A stretch of DNA of 64,000 nt from Taiwanofungus camphoratus (taxonomy: Eukaryota > Basidiomycota > Agaricomycetes > Polyporales > Taiwanofungaceae), in assembly GCA_003999685.1 (NCBI GenBank), contig CP021222.1, positions 1,302,001-1,366,000 of the forward strand, given 5' to 3'. This document shows, piece after piece, positions 1 through 10,846 of this stretch; positions within the stretch are counted from its first letter, which is position 1; the number at the start of each line of letters is the position of its first letter. Under the pieces are notes generated by a model. It did no database searches and had not been told where the DNA came from. It saw only the letters and a program-made list of their open reading frames with translations. The position numbers and the translations under genes were made by a program.

Positions 1-903
1 CGAATGAATTGCAGGATGTGCTCACTCAGACGCCATACACAGGGGTATTCAGTCGAGAACTGGCGTGACGGCGAGCTGAATCCAATGGAAGGCAGTGTCA
101 GCGATAGCCTGGACACAGCTTCTCCCAAGCAGGGCCACGAGCACCGCACCTTTCGCTGTAGTCGCTCAGGCGGTTTGCGATAAGGACGATATTAGGCAGT
201 GCCTCCCTTGACCAATTTTCTCGTAAGAGGTTCTCGTACAGCTGCAGGTCGCAATGCGGCATGAAGACGATCGTGGGGACCTGGATTCCATAGCTCGCGT
301 GCTGTACTGATCAAGGTCAGCGAGAAGCACACAATGACGGCAAGGCAGTGAAGGCAAGGACGTGCCCTATTATCGGCTAGGCGTTTGACTTGGAGGGTAG
401 CCAAAAGCTCGCTGTCCTGCTCTGTGAAGACAGGATCGTAAACGGATATTTGGTCACGACCCTAGGGGAAATGAAGATGCATTGATTATTTGGACGGACA
501 TGTACATACACGGAAAGACACACTATGCACAAGTCATCGCATATTGCAAGGAGGAAAGCTAGCTGAGCTCGGGAATCACGCGACACAGAGGGGCTTCCCA
601 GACCAAGACACAGTACGTCGGGGTTAATAGAGGATACATGATTCAAAGAACTGCGCAAGTGCTCTATAACGGATACATCCGTTAGAAGACACGATGATCC
701 GAGAGGGCGAGGGACCGACGTTTACATTCCTGCACCCAATCACCCTCCGCGAGCTCTCCCATGGTCCTTTCGAATAGAAGAGCGGGAGGCGGTAGTTCCC
801 TGTCCCGCCTGTTCTTGCGTTTTTTCCGAGTGCGAGCCGGAGTGAAGGTGTCAGCGTAACCAAAACGTGGAAATGTTTGATCCATGGCTGACTCCGTGGC
901 CAT
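1..903 (-). CDS. SRR1-like domain protein, 3' end beyond the window
   Basis: Minus-strand gene starting with ATG at 903 and running off the left edge. The first exon (about residues 1-61) is basic in the middle (RKKRKNRR) and ends in a block reading GELAEGDWVQEC. A later exon carries VLCLGLGSPSVSRDSRAQL, then VYDPVFTEQD and MPHCDLQLYENLLRENW followed by LIANRLSDY. This series of blocks is the SRR1 (sensitivity to red light reduced) domain as it occurs in fungi. About five exons are needed; the joins between 440 and 300 are uncertain, while the last join (AAAG|GTGCGG near 135) keeps a frame that stays open to base 1. Plant SRR1 acts in clock and light signalling; the fungal role is not established. 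Nothing in the neighbourhood adds to this. I am fairly sure of the family and less sure of exon borders. Confidence 0.78.
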
Positions 904-3148
904 CGTTCACATAGGTCAAGAGATTATCGAGCAGTTCCAAAGCCGACTACAATAGAATCGGAGTGGTCTTGTTGAAAGCTTGAAATCTTATTGACCTAAG
1001 TCCTGTAAGCTATCTTGTGCAAGTCTATGTGATAGATGATGATGATGATGAAATCAGCATTAATATACCGCCACAAGCAAACGGGTGCTAAGACGCGGTG
1101 TTTCCCGGTATATACAAACAGTAGGCATTAGAATGCGCCACTTATCTATACTACGCTAGGATAACGTTCTATTGGGTTGGACGAAGGCGGGTTCGGTTGG
1201 GGAAGTTATATAGTAGATACATTGAAGATTGGTTTCGTTCTGTTGGATGTAGCTGTCTTGTTAGGTATCGGGTCGAACCTCGTCTACCTTTTGTCGCATG
1301 TGTTCTGTGTGATAGATGGCCGAGAGGTTATGTTGATGTGAGCACCTGATCGCCTACAAATGTAGTTTTCGTTCCGAAAGTTCGTGAACGCTTCGGACCA
1401 AATATGCTAGCATGTAGCTGCGTTATGGCAGTCTGTTCAACTCTTATCTACTTTGTTTCTTTCCATACTTACTGGCCAGACCATTGCAGCAGTCGTGCGA
1501 CTCGTTCTATCGAGGTCCAATCATTATCCTTCTCTAGTTCGACATACATCCGAGAGAATGTCCGGGCTGTGTCTTCTATCTCGATAACGGAGGAAGTGCG
1601 CTCTTTCCCGTCGAACCACTCGGGGTCTTGACAGTGACTCAGTAATTCGCTTAACTGGTGGGGCACTTCCTCAGAACAATTCGTTGACTCTGAATATCCA
1701 GGCCTTCATTTGTCTTATCTGCGTATCAAGGGGAGCCGAGGACGGACATATGTGGATGAGTGGACGCCTTCGCAAATTTCGTTCTCCTGACGCGACTGAG
1801 TGTCATTCAGACGCGTCGGGAATAAGATTCTCACGTAAGGCAGGCTCCATTGCAGGCTCATGATAGGCTTGTCGTCTGAGCCCTCAGTAGGACTGTTTAC
1901 GACGTGTCTACATAAGCGATAAGTAAACGAATTTGTGCGTACACATCACCTTCATTGAATGATGATGTCCGAGGAGAAACTGACGGTCTCTTGCGTCGAT
2001 ACAATGGCTCAATCATGATGCTCACAAGCGTTATGGGTGAGCTTAATCCAACCAGTCACATGCTTCGGTCTCCGACTTGGATAAAAGAAGGTGAGTGGCA
2101 GCTAGCGTACCTTCTTGATGATCTTTGGATCATTAATGGCGTTGTATGCCTTGACCACTCTGGTCGCGTGATGCTGTCAATATGATTGGGAGCTGAAAAC
2201 GACCGTAGCCCAGCCTTCTATGGCAAAATGAACTGAACTTGCCAAGGAGCTATGACGAGGTCCATCTGCCAGTGAAGTCATCTGACGTCCAGATAGAGAA
2301 CCCTTGCGGCTTTTATAATCTGGGACCATACCTGACCTACATCAAGGTCTCGACTCCGATGTGTTCGTTTTCCCAGTAAGTCTCTTGAGGCCTACTCAGT
2401 GTGTTCCTCCTGCACTGCAAGCAGGACAATGCACTTACCAGCAGGCAGAACCACGTCCGTGAATGGTAACGGTGTTCTTCAGATGTCGTAAGTGCACATC
2501 ATGTGCGCATCAGACAGGAAAATGCTAACGGAACTGTGGTCTATCCCCTCCATGGATGGTAGGCCATGATCTGAAAAGAGGGTCTATCTGACTATCTGTT
2601 TCACCAACACGCAGTCATGATCGAATTCATGCAAACTATGGTCGATAGTGTTCTATCGATGTTGATGGAAAAAGAGGACTCCCTCAACGTGAACATGATT
2701 TCGATCACGACGAACATGAACAAACCGTGGCGTAAGCATTGGCACGCGCAAGGAATAAGGACCGAATGAGCCTGGCTCTATTGTTCTGACACTTCAGAAC
2801 ACATGTCTTTCGAAGGGCACACTGGAAGCATGCTCAATCGGTTGCAGGACATGAATGAATTCACCCTCGTCCGCTCCAAACGACGGTTAGTAGATGTAAC
2901 CTCAGTCAAATTGCGACGTGACGATCAGGATCGCACGCTGAAAAAGGGACCACATATCTTCTGACCCTTACAATAGATCGGTCATGTAGAATGCATGTTG
3001 CGCCGCTTAAGGTGCGAGTGAGGAAGTCCGGTTTGTTACTTGCCATGAGATATACTGTTAACACGGTAGAGTATCGACATCTCAGAAAAGGATAGAATCC
3101 ATTGGCTGTTAGTAGCAGATATGATTCAATTAGTACTATGCCTACGTA
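904..3148. other. Intergenic stretch, no firm gene
   Basis: About 2.2 kb between the SRR1-like gene and the F-box gene. I see a short GAT microsatellite at 1035-1050 and an isolated minus-strand reading frame at 1469-1666 (65 residues, acidic, with DPEWFDGKERTSSV) that might be an eroded exon but has no convincing splice partners. No RNA gene or long reading frame can be supported. Confidence 0.5.
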
Positions 3149-3271
3149 TGGAGTCGGCAATTGCTTCTGATCGGTCAAAAGCTCATCTTTTTTGATGGCT
3201 TTCACAAACACCGAAAATGTTATTGGTCGAGACCCTAAGTGCCGACTGAGGGAGTGTGCCGACTCTACCAG
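3149..3271 (+). mobile_element. MITE-like TIR element, copy 1 (left end shortened)
   Basis: This stretch matches 6362-6505 closely along its whole length, including GTCGAGACCCTAAGTGCCG and the right end CGACTCTACCAG. The left end lacks the outermost bases and one of two GTCGGCA words that the other copy carries, consistent with a small deletion between those words. The element is non-coding. Confidence 0.75.
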
Positions 3272-3728
3272 TAGGCATAGTATGGAAAGTGCTTTATAAT
3301 CTGTGTAATCGATTCATTAGCAACATAAATGGAAGGTCCACCGTTCGGCTCAGAGCTTGTAACAGAGGGCACCTGCGGAACCTTTGAAGGAGCTCCAGCG
3401 GTAGGGAAGAGCGTTATAATGCTTGCTACAGGGACGCTTGCAGAGTAGGTCATCCCAGACCTGTCAATGCAGTCACCTCTATGAGTAACAGACGTCAGAT
3501 GCTGGTATCCTGAAGCACGAAGGTTGAAGGAAGTATCTTTTGAACTGCTTGGGGAGACTACTACAATGACCATGGACATGCGAAATCGTTCCAATTATGT
3601 GGTTCCTCGGATATTGCCGACATAACATTCAGAATGCGAGTGCCTAGGATAAAATCCTCGTTGCGGCAGCTACTGGCTGTAAATCTATAAACTCGAACAA
3701 GAGACGTCTCGTCAATTTCCAGCCAAGG

Positions 3729-6194
3729 ATGCAGTGCAAAAGAGTCAAGATCGATCACACTACGACAGGAAGCAGCGGTGAAGGTGTAGCCGGTCCTTCA
3801 GCTCCCCGAGCCCCGCGTGGTGCAGTTCGCGGAAGGCGGGGTGGTCTCAAAGATATGCCCAATATGCCTATTGATATACTTCTCGAAGTAAGAGCAATGT
3901 ATATCTCTCCCGAACTTGTAGTTTCTTCATTGTCGTATAGATATTTGGCCACCTTGATCCTCGAGATTTACTCCACTTGGCAAGGTCCACGAAGGCATTC
4001 CGGGCGCTCCTGATGAGTCGGACCTCAGCTTACCTTTGGAAGGCTGCTCGAGCCAACGTTGAAGGTCTGCCTGAATGTCCATCATACTTGAGTGAACCAC
4101 AATACGCGAATCTCGTTTTCTCCCCTCATTGCCATGTCAGTCTCGAGTTTTATGCGGGCCGTTATTCTCTTATGTGATTCCCGGACGAGCAGAATTGCCT
4201 GAAGAGCAAAATTCACAGCATTCTGTGGGTATTCAATGTCCGATATTGCAGTACCTGCAAAAAGACGTTGTAGGTCAAGATCATACCTGCCTTAGTCGGA
4301 GTCTTGAGCTTTACTAGGATTACAACATCTGTGTCTTTGCCCACATCTTTGTCTGGAAGGGCTTCTCATATGAATTTGTTGAATCATCTTTGGGGCAAGT
4401 GGCTTTGTGTTGCACTTCTCAGACCCTTAGACATGATTCAAATTTCTCCAGAACGCCGCGGCAAGCTTGTTTTTCATGTACAGCAGGTCTCGAAAGTCAC
4501 ACTTCGCTGGATCAATGTGATGGGAAACGAAGAGAATGCAAAACAATTCGTGGACGAGCAAAGTGCCCTTGTGAAACAAATCAGGGAAGTGAGTGTTGGA
4601 CTGCCTCGGTTACTTGTTGTCCCATTAATCGCTTTGCTCAGCATTCTAACCAATGTGAGATCTGGTTGGCATCAAGGGCCAGGTCTCGTGCAGTTGAATT
4701 GGATGGGATTAGGAACATGCGTTTAGAAACGTAGGTGCGAAGCAAGGTTAACCTAGTATGCAGGCTTATCCAGTGTCAGAATCGTATCTCGCCTCCGTGA
4801 ACTGGGTTGGGGAGAGGACCTCGACATCTTACAAAGGAACCGATACTTTCCGTTGATACGTCACCCACATGTCCGGCAGGCGAAAGAGCTCACTGATCGG
4901 GGTATGTATCGGAAACGCTAGCGAGGAAAGTTGAGTATATACTTAAGTGCAGTTGGATTTATCTAGTTTGGCAGAACATTCGCGGGGATATGGAAGCGCT
5001 CATGGAGAAGGTCAGAACCCGCCGTCACGAAGATGAACGCAAGGATCTACTGCGAGCACGTCTCAAGATGCTCTTGTGCATGATATCCGGGCTCCATTTG
5101 CAGACACGAAGGACTCTCGCAGATGAATACAAACCTGCCTTTGTCGACTACGCTATCATGCCTAAGTTTCGACAAATTGTTGAAGCCCCGAGTAATGACA
5201 GCATCACTATCAACAACTTTCTGGCACATCGTGATCTGGTGCCCGAGTTGGATGCGCAATGGCAGGCCGGTACCAAGGCGCAATTAGCGAATCTCATCAA
5301 AGAAAAAATAGACGTTCCCGAAAATGTGGAACCACTCGATCTTGCCGTTGCATACTTCAAGTGTGATAATTGCCAGGCGCTGGCTCGTTATCCTCAGGTC
5401 ATCGCTCACAAATGTTTACGTTCAAGCGGCTCTGAGTGGGCTATGTTCGAAGAGCTGCTCCATTCAGTAGCTGGTTCGCAGCATGGTGATCCCTACGAAC
5501 GACTAGCTGTCTCAGTTGGACACATCTCGAGGTGGTCCTGCAATAACCTCACGATCGACTCCACAATGGAGCTAGTCCAAGGAATCCTCCTGGCGTGCGG
5601 TAAAGACCCCAGGACGACGACTCGACAAGAGATGGATAATTTGGACGTAAGACTATGTCAAAGGTCCTTCGATGGACGTGGAATAAAGAAGGTCATGCAT
5701 TGGCGCACTGCAGCAAGTACTCTCAAAGTCCTATTACTTTATTCTTACATTCGTTTTCAGGTGCACATTAAGTATGCACTTGATTACGTTGAGATGGAGG
5801 ACCTTATATGGGATGTTGCGAACGAGGATGAAACACGGGTAGCAAAACAACTTGAGGCGAACTGTCATGCGCGATTATCTCGTGACTATTGGTGCTGTTC
5901 ATTATGCACCAACTGGGATGGCCGATATCGCAACATGACCTTCATCAGGGAACATCTCCAGACTAAGTACGTCTTACCATGGCTTATGTCTTGCCCTCCT
6001 CATGCGTCCGCAGGCACTCGATCGAAGATCCAAGCACAGAAAACGGTGATATGTACTTTCATCCTGACGGTGATGACGGACCACCACCTAAAGTATTACT
6101 TATACCGGAGACACTTTCAGTTGGGGCCCTTTTCGCAATAGAGAGGCAATGGTTGGAAGATGGGCGGGCTTGCTTCTATCCATTTCCTGTGTGA
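3729..6194 (+). CDS. F-box domain protein of the agaricomycete family
   Basis: Multi-exon gene. Exon 1 (3729-3887) gives a basic, Gly/Arg-rich lead and the F-box start MPNMPIDILLE. Exon 2 (from 3940) continues IFGHLDPRDLLHLARSTKAF and LWKAARANVEGLPECP, the normal F-box core. Further exons hold a Cys cluster (CSTCKK), a helix-rich middle with LRELGWGEDLD, and the large exon 4970-5967, which ends near YWCCSLC and WDGRYRN, a C-terminal Cys-containing tail seen in this family. The last exon ends GRACFYPFPV. F-box proteins of this group are expected to bind Skp1 and select substrates for SCF ubiquitin ligases; the substrate is unknown. The gene lies between two direct copies of a short TIR element. 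Exon borders in 4190-4970 are less certain than the rest. Confidence 0.8.
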
Positions 6195-6361
6195 GGTTAT
6201 TTTCTCTTGTGCAACTCGTCTCGTACACGCAGTCGCCTAACTAACCGTGGCTGATGTTTGGAAACAAGGATATGAATTGTATTATTTGTCTTGGCCCTGT
6301 GAAATAGTATATATGTACTGCATGTACTTTTTTGTAGTCAATTATGTATATGAAAGGTATA

Positions 6362-6505
6362 CTGGTGGAGTCGGCACCCTGACTCAGTCGGCAATTGTTT
6401 CTGATTGGTCAAAAGCTCGTCTTTTTTGATGACTTTCGCAAATACCGAAAACTTTATTGGTCGAGACCCTAAGTGCCGACTGAGGGAGTGCGCCGACTCT
6501 ACCAG
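6362..6505 (+). mobile_element. MITE-like TIR element, copy 2 (complete)
   Basis: A 144-base non-coding unit with imperfect terminal inverted repeats of about 32 bases: left CTGGTGGAGTCGGCACCCTG and right end CGACTCTACCAG in reverse complement. It is flanked by TA on both sides (6360-6361 and 6506-6507), as expected for a Tc1/mariner-type or similar TA-targeting element. The family is not named. Copy 1 lies 3.1 kb upstream in the same orientation. Confidence 0.75.
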
Positions 6506-6608
6506 TAGGCATGGTACTGTCCCCGATGATGAGCATGCCAGAATACAGTACGTATCATGCCGCGGTTCCAAAGTCCACGTTCAGGTCGTGATGTGACTTG
6601 ACACGATG

Positions 6609-6621
6609 TGACGTCGCGTCA
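6609..6621. promoter_or_regulatory. Inverted repeat TGACG-N3-CGTCA (CRE-like)
   Basis: The sequence TGACGTCGCGTCA is a perfect 5-base inverted repeat with a 3-base spacer. It lies about 135 bases upstream of the start codon of the RCC1-repeat gene. It contains TGACGTCG, close to a bZIP/CREB-type site. Its use as a site is inferred only from sequence and position. Confidence 0.4.
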
Positions 6622-6756
6622 TGTCACGCAAAATGATCATTTTGGTAGGACCGGAAAAGCACCTTTCAGTTTGTAACGTCTGCGGGCATTTCCTGACTTT
6701 TTCTAACTTGCTATAGAGCTTGAATTCTCTCGCCCTAGTGGGCCGTACTCCTCAAG

Positions 6757-8909
6757 ATGTTGCGGGGCGCGAGGTCCTCTGTCAAACTTCATCACACTTC
6801 TCAATCTGCACGAAGACTCTACTCACAAGTCTTGTCTTCTGCTGGTAGAAATCGGGGTGTCCTCGTAGCGTCTGCCGCCGCTGTTACTGCTGCCACGTTT
6901 TGGTATTCTACAGATGGAGTCATACATAACGATGCCCCCGTCTTCCAAAATGCTCCTACAGAGAAAGTACCAGTCCAGCAGCCTTCCGTCAGCTTTGCGA
7001 ACGGTGACGAAACTCTTAATACGCTAGTATGGGGTTCGAACAAGTGTGCTTCTACTTCACTCTGTGGTCCTGACATAGGACACTTAGCTGACGTTGCATG
7101 CGACACAGAACACACGTCCTCTCTATGGACGGTCATGCTCCCGACTCAATCCGCACGCCCGCAGCTGCTGCATGGCTCAAGAACGTCGCATTGCGCGATT
7201 TGGCGCTACACGAGCGTCATGCAGCATGTGTGGATGCTCGGGGGGATGTATACCAGTGGGGAGACGGATTCGACAACAAGGCAGGCTCGTCCTCGGGCAA
7301 GCCTACCCTCACTCTACGGGCAAAAGTGAGCTTCCACTTTAAATTGACTTTGCGTTTCGGCTAGCTGATGATACATATGGCTTCGCGCACTTAGAATATC
7401 GTTGGTATCCAGGTCACGCCAAGCCGCGTGTTCGCGCTGTCGGCATCGGGTCACATCTACACGCTTTCCTCTTCTGCCTCTCAGCAAACGCTCCCTGCAG
7501 GTACGCCAACGCCTTCAAGCAGTCCGTGGTGGGGTACCGGCTGGTTATGGGGTGAAGAGGAGGAGATTGACTTCACAGAAATTCGTCCCAATGAGAAGCT
7601 GGCATGGGGCGAGAAGTACGTAACGCATTGCTACTGCTATCTCAGCATTTCCTGTGGAATTTGTAGCGATGCTCATTTGACCCCTCGGTCTGTAGGTTTG
7701 TCTCAATAGCAGCGGGCTCAGACCACCTTCTTGCGCTTACATCCACGGGCCGCACATTTGCACACCCCATCTCGCTGAAGGCCAACACCCATGGCCAGCT
7801 CGGCTTCCGCAAATTCGACGTCCCGGCTCCTGCCTCGTCCACGTATCCGCACCTGCCCCACGGCCACACACGGGTCCCGGTCGAGCTGACGCCTACAGCG
7901 ATCGCAGATCCGTATTCCAAGGCAAGCCCCGCGGTTCGGCCCCTCGCGTCTCTCCCAGAGTCGCAGGATGCGATTCTGTTCGCAAGTCTGGATGACAGGG
8001 ATATCAGGTTCTCAGACAAGCTGTTTGAGGTGCCTGCGCTGCGCGGTGTAGAAATAGACCAGATTGCTGCGGGTGGGCGTAGTAGCTTCGCGAAGACGAC
8101 TACGGGCAGGGTGCTCGGATGGGGCGCAAATGAGTTCGGGTGTGTACCCATCGTCGCCTCTACCAGGGACTTGACTTTCAATGGACTTACGGCATCCTCT
8201 GTTCAGACAGATCGGACTGGGCAGCCAGGTGACGCTTGACACCATTACGGTCCCCACGGAGGTTATCCTGTGGCGGTCGACGCCCGGGGACATGCGGACG
8301 ACGTGTCTGGATATCTACGCAGGGGGAGATCTCACATTCTTCAAGGTGCAGCGGTCAGATGGGACTGCAATGCCTTACATAGACGTGCTCTCATGCGGGA
8401 ACGGCCAATACGGCGGACTGGGGAATGCCCTGTTCAGCAACGCACAAAGCTCGCCCGTGCGTACGCGCAACGTCAGCGGCCTTCTCGAATGTAGCCCTTC
8501 TGTTCTTTCATATCCGTCGTCGCTGTGCTGATTGACGTCACTCTATACAGACAGCGAGAAGCATAACAATTTGCAGCCCATCATGCCCCGCGACATCTCT
8601 GTCTCTCCCGCCGGGCACGTCCTGCTCACGCTCGACACACTTGAGCACGCAGGGCCCGGTGCGGGTGGGCGCGACGTCCTCGCGTGGGGCGCGAACTACG
8701 AGTACCAGCTCGGGAATGGACGGCGAGGGAGCCTTGCGACGCCTGCACCCCTGCAGATGGCCGATGGCGGGCGGTTCATGCTCGCGCGCCAGCGCGCGGC
8801 GGAGATAAAGGACCTGCAGGGGCGCTCGTGGAAGAAGGGCGTGGAGGTCGAGCAGCGTGCGGTGGCGGGGTGGGGAAATAGCGTCGTATACTGGAAGATC
8901 TGCTCATGA
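6757..8909 (+). CDS. Mitochondrial RCC1-repeat protein, Fmp25-like
   Basis: The first exon starts MLRGARSSVKLHHTSQSARR, an Arg/Ser-rich mitochondrial presequence, followed by a short hydrophobic stretch (VLVASAAAVTAATFW) that fits an inner-membrane anchor. The rest has RCC1-type beta-propeller signatures: TLVWGSN, ACVDARGDVYQWGDGFD, IAAGSDHLLALTSTGRT, VLGWGANEFG, YDVLSCGNGQYGGLG-like text and DVLAWGANYEYQLGNG. Six exons join at clean GT-AG sites (for example donors near 7327 and 7616). Yeast Fmp25 is an RCC1-like mitochondrial membrane protein needed for respiratory complex III assembly; the same role is likely here but rests on family knowledge. The protein is about 600 residues, close to the family size, and ends GNSVVYWKICS. 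Nothing looks damaged. Confidence 0.82.
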
Positions 8910-9460
8910 ATAGAGCGTGGATTCTGCCCCTCTGACTCGGATGAGGCTGCTATGGCACTGATGTGGGTTCTGCGGATAGCATCCATTTTCGTACATCCCA
9001 TGCCAGTGCGTGAACGGCTCAGACTCGAAAGGATATCAAAGCGCTTGCGTGTACCGTACAGAAGGGTTGTTTGATGCACGAGCCGCGAAGCTTCAGCCTT
9101 GCAGCTTCTCCTGAGCTCATGTATGGGAAGGATATCTTCCGGACAGCCGTATCTTTCAGGGCACCTGTACTTACTGTTGGTCTTTTTGATATCGGTTTGA
9201 CGCGCTTTCGTGCGATTTGGGATATCGTCGAGTCGGTTTGAGTTATGTCTAGATACGATGAACCACGACCACTGGACATCTAGGTGTCTGAGAACTAGGC
9301 CATGGCCAGTGAGATATCGCAAAGAGTGCGGTTGTGGGCTTTACACCAGTATCTCCAGACTTGCTCTCCTCATGTTCTTGTTCTATTGTTCATCCGCATC
9401 GCCCCCACCGACTTTGGTTGCCTTGCGTTGATATCGTGTGGATCGTGCAGGCACCCTACC

Positions 9461-9467
9461 TATATAA
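9461..9467 (+). promoter_or_regulatory. TATA box upstream of the 9634 gene
   Basis: TATATAA lies about 170 bases before the ATG at 9634, followed by a pyrimidine-rich leader (9500-9600). This is a usual promoter layout for an expressed basidiomycete gene. Confidence 0.45.
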
Positions 9468-9633
9468 ACCGTGGTCCGCGACGATCTCCCGCAGCAAGCC
9501 ACCGTGTATCATTACCCGAGTTTTCCCATATCATCTTCTTCCACCCAGCAGCAAACCTCGACATCGCTCATTTCCCGTCGACCAACTGCACATTCTATCA
9601 TTGTCACCACACAGTCACTCGAACAGAACCGCG

Positions 9634-10846
9634 ATGTCTACCCCCAAGGTTGTGTCGCCGTCGTCGACGTCCTCGTATGACTACCTCTCTGCCCGGTCGA
9701 ACTCTGGCACCGCCACGCAGTCAGAATCTTTCAGTTCGTGGAGTGACGATGTGTCGTCCGACGACGAGATTATCTGGTCCATGTCCGATTTGTCTCTATC
9801 CTCCTCTTCCATGCCAGGCGCAACTGTCCAACAGCCAGAGCAGCCTCAGTCGCCCGGTGTTCTCTCCGAAGAGGACTTCATTGTCCTCAGTAGGCCGCGG
9901 ACACTGTCAAGACCTGATACAAGACGTTCATCTCCCACATCGAGCAAGCAGGCTTCAGCTGTACAATCTTCTGTCAACGCGCTCCCATCTGAATTCAAGG
10001 CGCTCTCTCTCGTACGCCCAATGGCCAACGATTCCTCGTTCTCCTCATCGCGTCAGGTGTACGATAATCCGTCGAGTTCTGATTCTTCCACGTCGTCGAG
10101 TTCGCCGAAGAAGTCCCGAAAGAGGGGCTCTGCTCACCGCAAGTCCACATCTAGTGGTCCTCGTGCTGCTAAGCCTGTGAAGAAATCTGCCGCTCAATCC
10201 CAGGCGCAAACTGAGTCGTCTGAAAGCAACTCGCCTCAAACCGCATCTCCCAAGAAGGCGAAGGCGAAAGCCAAGGCAAGTGCCAAGAAGACAGCTGGGA
10301 GCGCCACCGTCGCTGTATCGCAGTCGAATGGACACCACGGTTTGGGAAACCGGGATATTGTAGATGACGTTTCGGAGGCGGGCGACCACGCTCCTCCCGC
10401 TCCGTACCAGAACGCCGTCGAGTATATTACGAAGTGCGTACCGCGTATCATCGGCCATCGGGTAATCTCACTGACAAATTTTCCGCAGGTTTCTCTCTAA
10501 TAGATCGTCCAAATCCCAAACTTTGAAGCCATCTCTTCCTCTCCTCCAGGCACTTATTATCGAGCTGGGACTCTGCCCCTCTGCTCTGAACCCCGCCTCG
10601 ACCAGTAGCCCCACCTCCTTATCCCTCCCCAACTCCCTTCGCGCTGCAAAGGCGCTCCTGAAGTCGCGCGTCTTCCTGAATGTCCGCGACTACCTCGCTG
10701 TGCGCTCACAGGGGCTCGACGCACTGCAGCGCGTTATGAAGCCCAGCCGTGGCGCGCTCATGCGCGAGATTAAGAGCGGGAAGAGGATGCCCCGCGAGTC
10801 CGTGAAGAGCACGGGACTCAGCGTACTGCTTGTGACGTGTTTCTGA
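9634..10846 (+). CDS. Protein of unknown function, disordered N-terminus and conserved-looking C-terminal block
   Basis: Two exons: 9634-10433 and 10489-10846, joined across a 55-base GT-AG intron (AA|GTGCGTA ... CCGCAG|G). Residues 1-250 are rich in Ser, Pro and acidic residues, then a basic Ala/Lys section (SPKKAKAKAKASAKK) that resembles histone-like or nucleolar tails. The end is ordered: helix-rich text around LPNSLRAAKALLKSRVFLNV and RDYLAVRSQGLDALQ, finishing GLSVLLVTCF. I do not recognise the family from memory with enough certainty to name it. A nuclear, nucleic-acid-associated role is possible given the basic stretch, but that is a guess. The start is chosen because it follows the TATA box and a clean leader; in-frame sequence further upstream is leader-like. 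Confidence 0.7.

Noticed and set aside
1255-1290. B-box-like GGTTCGACCC on the minus strand
   Set aside because: The flanking bases do not form a T-stem and no A box lies at the right distance.
3265-3758. Two minus-strand frames of 109 and 65 residues next to the F-box start
   Set aside because: They overlap the first F-box exon, lack recognised motifs and cannot be joined with confidence.
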